Assembly (NCBI GenBank): GCA_020717935.1
Contig: DYDK01000036.1
Span: 1-11,096 of the forward strand
DNA from: Desulfocapsa sp.
GTDB lineage: Bacteria; Desulfobacterota; Desulfobulbia; Desulfobulbales; Desulfocapsaceae
Length of the DNA: 11,096 nucleotides
Reading direction: 5' to 3'
The notes beneath the pieces are model-generated. The model was not told where the DNA came from, made no database searches, and saw nothing but the letters and a program-made list of their open reading frames with translations. The translations under genes were made by a program, and so were the position numbers. Below, piece after piece: positions 6,164 through 11,096 of the stretch; within the stretch, counting starts at the first letter, position 1; every line of letters starts with the position of its first letter.

Positions 6164-8824
6164 ATGACCACAATATCGCCGCCATCGCCGCCGACCATTT
6201 ATCGGCATGATTATACCCCGCCGACCTATTTTACAGATACCATTGATCTTTCTTTTCAATTGGGCAAGGACGCAACTCTCGTCAAAGCCCAATCGCATTT
6301 TCGGCGCAATCCGGCCCGGAATGCAAAAGCCAACAGCCTGTTTCTGCATGGAAAAGAGTTGGAGCTTGTGAGTATCAGCCTTGATTCCACACCCTTGGCA
6401 AGCCATGAGCTCACGGTTACCGATGCCGGGCTGACTCTGCATTCCGTCCCTGATAGCTTTGTCCTTGATATTACTACCCGTATCTTTCCTGACCATAATA
6501 CCGCCCTTGAAGGCCTGTATCGTTCCAACGGCAACTATTGCACCCAGTGCGAGGCAGAAGGGTTTCGTAAAATCACCTTTTATCAGGATCGTCCTGATGT
6601 TATGGCTCGCTTCACCACTCGCATTGAGGCGGATGCGCAATTGTGTCCGGTCTTGCTTTCCAACGGCAATCTCATCGAGACCGGCCCGTTGGAGGGAGGA
6701 CGACACTATGCAGTATGGCAGGATCCTTTCCTTAAGCCCTGCTATCTCTTTGCCTTGGTGGCTGGCGATCTGGTCTGTATTGAGGAGAGTTTTCGCACCC
6801 GATCAGGGCGGGTGGTTCGTTTGCAGATATTTGTTGAAGCCCGCAACCAGAAACAATGCGATCATGCCATGCAGTCATTGATCAACGCCATGCGCTGGGA
6901 TGAAGAGGTCTTTGGGCTGGAGTATGATCTGGATCGTTATATGATTGTGGCTGTGGATGATTTTAATATGGGGGCGATGGAAAACAAGGGTTTGAATGTC
7001 TTTAATTCAAAATATGTCCTTGCCAGCCCGCAAACGGCCACGGATCAGGATTATCTGGGTGTGGAAGGCGTGATTGCCCATGAGTATTTTCATAACTGGA
7101 CTGGTAATCGCGTCACTTGTCGGGATTGGTTTCAACTCAGTTTGAAAGAGGGCTTAACCGTGTTTCGGGATCAGGAGTTTTCTGCCGATATGAACTCACG
7201 ATTTTTGCAGAGAATTGATGATGTCCGTATCCTCAGAACCTTTCAGTTCAAGGAAGACAGCGGCCCCATGGCCCATCCGGTGCGTCCAGATTCGTTCGTG
7301 GAGATCAATAATTTTTACACGGTCACGGTCTATAATAAAGGGGCCGAAGTGATCCGAATGCTGCATACCCTGCTGGGAGCGGAGGGTTTCAGGAAGGGCA
7401 TGGATTGCTATTTTTCTCGCCATGACGGACAGGCCGTGTCGTGTGATGATTTTTTGGCGGCCATGCGTGATGCCAATACCGATGCTGTGCAGAATAAGGC
7501 TCGTCACGATCTTGAGCAATTCAAACTCTGGTACAGTCAGGCCGGAACCCCGATCATACAGGTCGTTCAAGGATGGGATGAAAAAAACAAAAAATACACC
7601 CTGACGATTGCACAGAGCTGCCCGCTCACCCCAGGCCAGCCAGAGAAAGAGCCTTTTCATATCCCGCTGCACATTGGCCTCTTAAACAGCCAGGGAGAGG
7701 ATATTATTCCCCCTGATACCTTACTTGAGCTGCGCGAAACACAACAATCGTTTTCATTCTCAGACCTTGATGAACAGCCGACCCTCTCTTTTCTCCGCAA
7801 TTTTTCGGCTCCCGTCCTGGTGGAACCGTTTCATACCCGCGAGGAGCTGGCCTTTCTCATGGCCCATGACAGTGACCTATTTAACCGTTGGGATGCCGCC
7901 AATCAACTCAGTGAATCCATTCTTCTCGAATGTGTCAGCAATGTGCAACAAAGGCGGCCCCCCATTCTTGACCCGGCTTTTGTAGATGCGTTACGACGAA
8001 ATCTGCATCAATCCAATGGTGAAAAAGCCCTTCTGGCCCAAATGCTGTCTTTGCCTTCAGAGGCGTCACTGGCCTTGCGAATGGAGATTGTCGATCCTGA
8101 GAGTATCCATCTGGCCCGGCGCTTTGTGCGTGCGGAGCTGGCCCGGCAGTTAAGCCCGGATTTTTTGCAGCTCTACGAGGAGAACAAGGACAACGGCCCA
8201 TACTCCTTGACCCCCGAGGCTGTAGGACGACGGAGTTTGCAGAATATCTGCCTTTCGTGCCTACTGGCTGCTGATCCCTTGCCGGACGCGTTCGTGCAAC
8301 TGGCCGTCCATCAATATAAACGACAGGACAATATGACGGCCGTGATGGCCGCCCTGGCCGCCATAGTTCACTGTCCGGTACCAGAGCGGCAGATGGTTCT
8401 GGATGATTTTTATACGCAATGGCAGCATGAACCGTTGGTGGTTGATAAGTGGTTGAGTTTGCAGGCTTCGTCCAGTCTTGAAAATACCTTGGAGACCGTT
8501 CAGTCATTGATGAGTCACCCCGCATTCTCCCTCAATAATCCCAATAAGGTAAGGGCCTTGATTGGAGCCTTCAGCAGTGGTAATCCCGTGCGATTTCACG
8601 CCGCATCCGGGGCTGGATATCTCTTTCTGGCCGATCAGATTCTCACCCTTGACCCCATCAATCCGCAGATTGCCGCTCGTCTTTCGTCCGCCTTTACATC
8701 GTGGAGGCGGTATGATACAAGCAGACAACAATTAATGCAGGAACAGATGGAAAGAATTCTCGGCCAACAGGGATTGTCGGCCGGGGTCAATGAATTGGTG
8801 CAGAAGAGCTTGGTATCGTTATAA
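6164..8824 (+). CDS. pepN: Aminopeptidase N (M1 family zinc metallopeptidase)
   Basis: This 886-residue cytosolic aminopeptidase removes N-terminal residues in peptide turnover; its length is close to the roughly 870 of E. coli PepN. The exopeptidase motif GAMEN is at 270-274. The zinc site is HEYFH (306-310), with Glu307 catalytic and Glu329 (SLKEGLT) as third ligand at the canonical 18-residue spacing. Tyr390 in VYNKGAEVIRM is the transition-state tyrosine. The beta-sheet N-domain with LEGLYRSNGNYCTQCEAEGFRKIT (split: LEGLYRS, NYCTQCEAEGFR) and the long helical C-terminal domain are typical of the bacterial PepN subfamily. No signal peptide is seen. GAGGA (6155-6159) lies 4 nt before the ATG, rather close but usable. 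The downstream diguanylate cyclase begins essentially at the pepN stop, implying co-transcription. Confidence 0.97.
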   Translation: MTTISPPSPPTIYRHDYTPPTYFTDTIDLSFQLGKDATLVKAQSHFRRNPARNAKANSLFLHGKELELVSISLDSTPLASHELTVTDAGLTLHSVPDSFVLDITTRIFPDHNTALEGLYRSNGNYCTQCEAEGFRKITFYQDRPDVMARFTTRIEADAQLCPVLLSNGNLIETGPLEGGRHYAVWQDPFLKPCYLFALVAGDLVCIEESFRTRSGRVVRLQIFVEARNQKQCDHAMQSLINAMRWDEEVFGLEYDLDRYMIVAVDDFNMGAMENKGLNVFNSKYVLASPQTATDQDYLGVEGVIAHEYFHNWTGNRVTCRDWFQLSLKEGLTVFRDQEFSADMNSRFLQRIDDVRILRTFQFKEDSGPMAHPVRPDSFVEINNFYTVTVYNKGAEVIRMLHTLLGAEGFRKGMDCYFSRHDGQAVSCDDFLAAMRDANTDAVQNKARHDLEQFKLWYSQAGTPIIQVVQGWDEKNKKYTLTIAQSCPLTPGQPEKEPFHIPLHIGLLNSQGEDIIPPDTLLELRETQQSFSFSDLDEQPTLSFLRNFSAPVLVEPFHTREELAFLMAHDSDLFNRWDAANQLSESILLECVSNVQQRRPPILDPAFVDALRRNLHQSNGEKALLAQMLSLPSEASLALRMEIVDPESIHLARRFVRAELARQLSPDFLQLYEENKDNGPYSLTPEAVGRRSLQNICLSCLLAADPLPDAFVQLAVHQYKRQDNMTAVMAALAAIVHCPVPERQMVLDDFYTQWQHEPLVVDKWLSLQASSSLENTLETVQSLMSHPAFSLNNPNKVRALIGAFSSGNPVRFHAASGAGYLFLADQILTLDPINPQIAARLSSAFTSWRRYDTSRQQLMQEQMERILGQQGLSAGVNELVQKSLVSL

Positions 8825-8842
8825 AATGGAAGAAAACTTTTT

Positions 8843-9685
8843 TTGCTGGCAACAGTATTGCTGGCCCAGGGGATAGGTATTCTGGTGATCGCGATGATAC
8901 CCATCAGGGCGATTATTCAGCAATTACCCACGGGAACAACTCGGAATCGCTGGAAAATACTCTCAGGTTTCATTGGCATATTTTTTATTGGGTATATCCT
9001 GTATACAATACTGATGTTTCATTCTGGAATACCCACAACTCCTACTGAACTCGTGGTTCCCTTCATCTTTTTTTTCGGCGCTATTTTTATCTATCTGGTC
9101 TGCTCGCTTTCCTTAAAAACAACAGAAGACCTGCGGCGGATATATATTCTGGAGCAGGAGACTATCACTGATCCGTTAACGGGTATGTTTAATCGTCGTT
9201 ATCTGGATCGTCGAATTGCCGAAGAGTTCCAACGGGCCATGCGATTTGTGCAGACATTTTCCATCTTTCTTCTTGATATTGATCATTTCAAGATCGTTAA
9301 TGACCTTTATGGCCATCAGGTCGGTGACGCGGTTCTTCAAAAACTGGGGCATTTGCTCATGGCTTCGGTACGGGAAGTGGATGTGGTTATCCGTTATGGC
9401 GGGGAAGAAATCTTAGTTATTTTGCCCAATACCAGCAAAGAGAACGCCGTTGAATTGGCTGAACGATTACGGCAACAGATTGAGACAACTGTTATGGTGG
9501 CAGCGGTTCCCAGGCAACCGGCCATTAATATTACGGTCAGTATTGGTGTTGCCGAATATCAGTTTTCCGATGGTTGGGATAATGGCCAGAAGGTTGTGGA
9601 ACGAGCGGACAAGGCTTTATATCGAGCCAAGGAGAAAGGGAGAAATCAAGTGCTTGTCAGTCAGATATGTGATGAATCGGGCTGA
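8843..9685 (+). CDS. Membrane-bound GGDEF diguanylate cyclase
   Basis: The product should make cyclic di-GMP from two GTP at the inner membrane. With the TTG start at 8843 it has 280 residues: three hydrophobic helices (about 2-22, 38-60 and 70-91), a short helical linker, and a GGDEF domain from TITDPLTGMFNRRYLDRR (108-124). Metal- and GTP-site residues lie in LDIDHFKIVNDLYGHQVGD (144-162). The signature is RYGGEEI (184-190), with Ile replacing the usual final Phe. An RxxD product-inhibition site (Arg177-Glu-Val-Asp180) lies five residues before it. The sensory part is only the three-helix region. The start is uncertain: an ATG at 8826, one base after the pepN stop, reads MEENFF and is then out of frame across a T7 tract. 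The TTG has GGAAG 10 nt upstream, and an in-frame ATG lies at 8894. Confidence 0.88.
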   Translation: MLATVLLAQGIGILVIAMIPIRAIIQQLPTGTTRNRWKILSGFIGIFFIGYILYTILMFHSGIPTTPTELVVPFIFFFGAIFIYLVCSLSLKTTEDLRRIYILEQETITDPLTGMFNRRYLDRRIAEEFQRAMRFVQTFSIFLLDIDHFKIVNDLYGHQVGDAVLQKLGHLLMASVREVDVVIRYGGEEILVILPNTSKENAVELAERLRQQIETTVMVAAVPRQPAINITVSIGVAEYQFSDGWDNGQKVVERADKALYRAKEKGRNQVLVSQICDESG

Positions 9686-9690
9686 CGATA

Positions 9691-9871
9691 AGGAGGCTAT
9701 TCAAAATAACCTGAACACCTTGCATCTCGTCTTCGGGTCGTATTTGGCCGATTCTCAATCACAAAATCCTCGACATAACACAATTATGCCTGCGGTTTTG
9801 TTCAATCGTCCCGACCAAATCCAACCCAAATCCGAGCGCAATTTTGTCCAGTTTATTTTGAGTAGCCTCCT
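9691..9871. repeat. 181-nt imperfect palindrome centred on base 9781
   Basis: The ends AGGAGGCTATTCAAAATAA (9691-9709) and the complement of 9853-9871 match at 18 of 19 bases, and the symmetry continues inward in the same register. About 58 of the 90 base pairs centred on 9781 are Watson-Crick, and the centre is a CATAA/TTATG stem with loop CACAA (9774-9788). The main gap in pairing is at 9751-9760. Several mismatches are A-C on the plus strand, which would be G-U pairs in a minus-strand transcript. It starts 5 nt after the cyclase stop and has no plausible reading frame. It may be a palindromic MITE, a structured RNA, or a processed 3' end. No clear target duplication flanks it. Confidence 0.6.
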
Positions 9872-9967
9872 AAGTGGTGATTCCTCTTTGGAAAAGGGAA
9901 AAAAGACTGGATTTTTTTGTAGAATCTCCAATTGTGGCTTCATTGGCTTCGTGGCCAGTTCGGTATC

Positions 9968-10002
9968 TCCAGCTGGGGTGCTTTCCTGGCACCCCAGCTG
10001 GA
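9968..10002. repeat. Perfect 14-bp hairpin, 7-nt loop
   Basis: TCCAGCTGGGGTGC (9968-9981) pairs exactly with GCACCCCAGCTGGA (9989-10002). It directly joins the REP-like core that follows. It lies about 50 nt before the PPC-domain gene and about 280 nt after the cyclase stop. There is no T-run beside it, so an intrinsic terminator is not supported. Confidence 0.6.
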
Positions 10003-10027
10003 AGTGCCCTTGAGGGGATGGTTTCTA
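10000..10027 (+). repeat. REP-like unit before the PPC-domain gene
   Basis: GGAAGTGCCCTTGAGGGGA matches the core at 3298-3314 at nearly all positions, and the sequence continues to TTTCTACAGG, the complement of a TGTAG-type REP head. It is the fourth copy of the core in the window and ends about 25 nt before the start codon of the next gene. With the preceding hairpin and the 181-nt palindrome it fills the 367-nt gap 9686-10052; the stretch 9872-9967 shows nothing recognisable. Confidence 0.5.
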
Positions 10028-10052
10028 CAGGTGACATGAAAAAAGAGGAAAA

Positions 10053-10499
10053 ATGGAATATACAACAGGAACCTTGGGGCGGGTTATTATGGCCCGTTTT
10101 GATCATGGCGATGATCTGCTGGCGGGGATGCAGGAATTAGTACGCAAGGAAGATCTGCGGGCCTGCTGGTTTCAGATTCTGGGAGGGTTGCGGCAGGCTG
10201 GAGTGGTGACTGGGCCAAAGGAGCCAACTATGCCGCCTGATCCGGTCTGGGCCGAGGTAGATGGGGCTCGCGAGGTGTTGGGTAGCGGTTCGGTATTCTG
10301 GGAAGGCGATGAACCACGCATCCATCTCCATGCGGCTATGGGACATCATGGCGAGACGATGACGGCCTGTGTCCGTAAAAACACCAAGGTTTATCTCATC
10401 CTTGAAGTCCTGATCTTCGAATTGCAGGGCATCAATGCGACTCGGCCCTTCTTTGCGGCCGGGGGATTTAACAGGGTAACTCTTACAGACAGTCGTTGA
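10053..10499 (+). CDS. PPC/DUF296-domain protein
   Basis: This 148-residue protein is a single PPC (plants and prokaryotes conserved, DUF296) domain. The start GRVIMARFDHGDDLLAGMQEL (split: GRVIMARFDHGDD, LLAGMQEL) and LRACWFQILGGLRQAGV match the family beta-alpha core. IHLHAAMGHHGET (90-102) with His91, His93, His98 and His99 is the histidine-rich motif thought to bind metal, and ILEVLIFEL (116-124) is the closing strand. The family forms trimers; AT-hook fusions in plants bind DNA, but no DNA-binding part is present here, and the bacterial role is unknown. A GAGG (10045-10048) lies 4 nt before the ATG. It stands alone between repeat-rich gaps. There is no signal peptide, so it should be cytosolic. 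Confidence 0.85.
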   Translation: MEYTTGTLGRVIMARFDHGDDLLAGMQELVRKEDLRACWFQILGGLRQAGVVTGPKEPTMPPDPVWAEVDGAREVLGSGSVFWEGDEPRIHLHAAMGHHGETMTACVRKNTKVYLILEVLIFELQGINATRPFFAAGGFNRVTLTDSR

Positions 10500-10519
10500 C
10501 TTCCTGGTGGATGAAATAT

Positions 10520-10638
10520 GATGGTCTCGCAAAAAGTCGAAAAAACCCAAAAAACCCAAAAGTACCCATGTAACATATTGAAATTACAGGTGTGAAATTT
10601 GAGAAAAAGCCAATTTTGGGACTTTTTGCAAGACCATC
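10520..10638. mobile_element. 119-bp MITE-like element with 19-bp inverted ends
   Basis: The left end GATGGTCTCGCAAAAAGTC (10520-10538) and the complement of the right end (10620-10638) differ at one base. Directly outside both ends is AAATAT (10514-10519 and 10639-10644), which looks like a 6-bp target-site duplication. The interior is A-rich, with AAAAAACCC repeated twice, and has no coding potential. It is therefore probably a non-autonomous element moved by a transposase encoded elsewhere. It begins 20 nt after the PPC-protein stop. Confidence 0.7.
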
Positions 10639-10644
10639 AAATAT

Positions 10645-10799
10645 AGAAGGTGATAATTATTCTTAAAATTATTTCAGCCTCTCCTTGATTCTTGGCACTA
10701 TCGTACTGATTATTGATCCATAGTAAAGTCGTAACCGGGAGCCGTTTGCCAAGCAAGCGAAGACTCCATTTTTTCAAATAAGAATAAGGAGGAGACACC
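10645..10799 (+). other. Leader region of the rhodanese-like gene
   Basis: This 155-nt stretch holds no gene. The only firm signal is the strong ribosome-binding site AAGGAGG (10786-10792), 7 nt before the next ATG. An AT-rich segment (10651-10676) could contain a promoter, but no -35/-10 pair stands out. Confidence 0.4.
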
Positions 10800-11072
10800 A
10801 TGAATGCTCAATTGTCAGGATTATTGGTTGGAATCGTTGCCCTGTTCGCTTTGCTGGGAAGTCACGCCAATCCTGTTTACGCGGATGGGATTGTTGAAAT
10901 TTCGGTGATAGAAGCGAAAGCGCTTATTGAGAAAACTCCGGATATTGTTATTCTCGATGTTTCTCCAGCCTATGCCAAGGGGCATTTGCCAGGGGCTATC
11001 AACCACCCCGTTGGGGATGGATCCCTTGATAAGGCCCTGCCCAAGTTCAGACTTCCTGATCCGGATGGGTAA
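10800..11072 (+). CDS. Exported rhodanese-like domain protein, apparently truncated
   Basis: The 90-residue product starts with a hydrophobic segment (about 5-20) and a likely signal-peptidase site after VYA (residue 28), although the n-region lacks the usual positive charge. The mature part, ISVIEAKALIEKTPDIVILDVSPAYAKGHLPGAINHPVGDGSLDKALPK (split: VIEAKALIEK, IVILDVSPAYAKGHLPGAINHP), is the N-terminal half of a rhodanese fold: the VILDV strand and the GHLPGAINHP motif. A rhodanese domain should continue with a catalytic cysteine loop (YCxxG-like) and helices. Here the frame stops at TAA 11070-11072, 24 bases before the window edge. It is thus either a pseudogene, a frameshifted copy, or a gene cut by an insertion. 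The start is well set by AAGGAGG 7 nt upstream. Confidence 0.65.
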   Translation: MNAQLSGLLVGIVALFALLGSHANPVYADGIVEISVIEAKALIEKTPDIVILDVSPAYAKGHLPGAINHPVGDGSLDKALPKFRLPDPDG

Positions 11073-11096
11073 TTTCCTGAAAAACCGGAATCGCCG

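Noticed and set aside
9450..10013. A 187-codon open frame overlapping the cyclase end and the palindrome
   Set aside because: Its first part is out of frame with a clear GGDEF domain and the rest translates repeat DNA, with no recognisable protein features.
10692..10708. A sigma-54 promoter (TTGGCAC) before the rhodanese-like gene
   Set aside because: The -24 half is good, but the -12 half reads GTAC in place of TTGC, so the pair does not hold.

Overview
The window looks like a chromosomal stretch from a Gram-negative anaerobe, most likely a Desulfobulbales-type member of the Desulfobacterota. This rests on gene content read by eye: an LL-diaminopimelate aminotransferase route to lysine, IspH of the MEP pathway, a pyruvoyl-type PanD, a membrane diguanylate cyclase and a small PPC/DUF296 protein, with balanced base composition. 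It is an inference, not a database result.

Layout from left to right. PanD (105-467, +) is followed by a DegT/DnrJ-family sugar aminotransferase (590-1792, +) that resembles KdnA, the enzyme forming 8-amino-Kdo for lipopolysaccharide. It converges on an iron-dependent alcohol dehydrogenase (1854-3041, -). IspH (3372-4310, +) converges on DapL (4613-5836, -). Divergent from dapL is a two-gene unit: PepN aminopeptidase (6164-8824, +) and, with almost no gap, a three-helix membrane GGDEF diguanylate cyclase (about 8843-9685, +). A PPC/DUF296 protein (10053-10499, +) and an exported, apparently truncated rhodanese-like protein (10800-11072, +) end the window. Most genes are single housekeeping units. 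Only pepN and the cyclase look transcriptionally and translationally linked.

The unusual part is the non-coding DNA. Nearly every gap holds palindromic or repeat elements: REP-like sequences with a shared GGAAGTCCCCTT-type core (gaps at 3.2, 4.3-4.5 and 10.0 kb, plus a related one at 1.8 kb); a terminal-inverted-repeat element with two nested GC-rich hairpins next to the pepN promoter (5925-6087); a 181-nt imperfect palindrome symmetric about base 9781 directly after the cyclase; and a 119-bp MITE-like element with 19-bp inverted ends and a 6-bp flanking duplication (10514-10644). No CRISPR array, tRNA, rRNA or complete transposase gene was seen. I found no clear multi-gene defence or novel enzymatic system. 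The best candidates for something undescribed are the 181-nt palindrome, the repeat families, and a T7 tract that separates a well-placed ATG from the frame of the cyclase.
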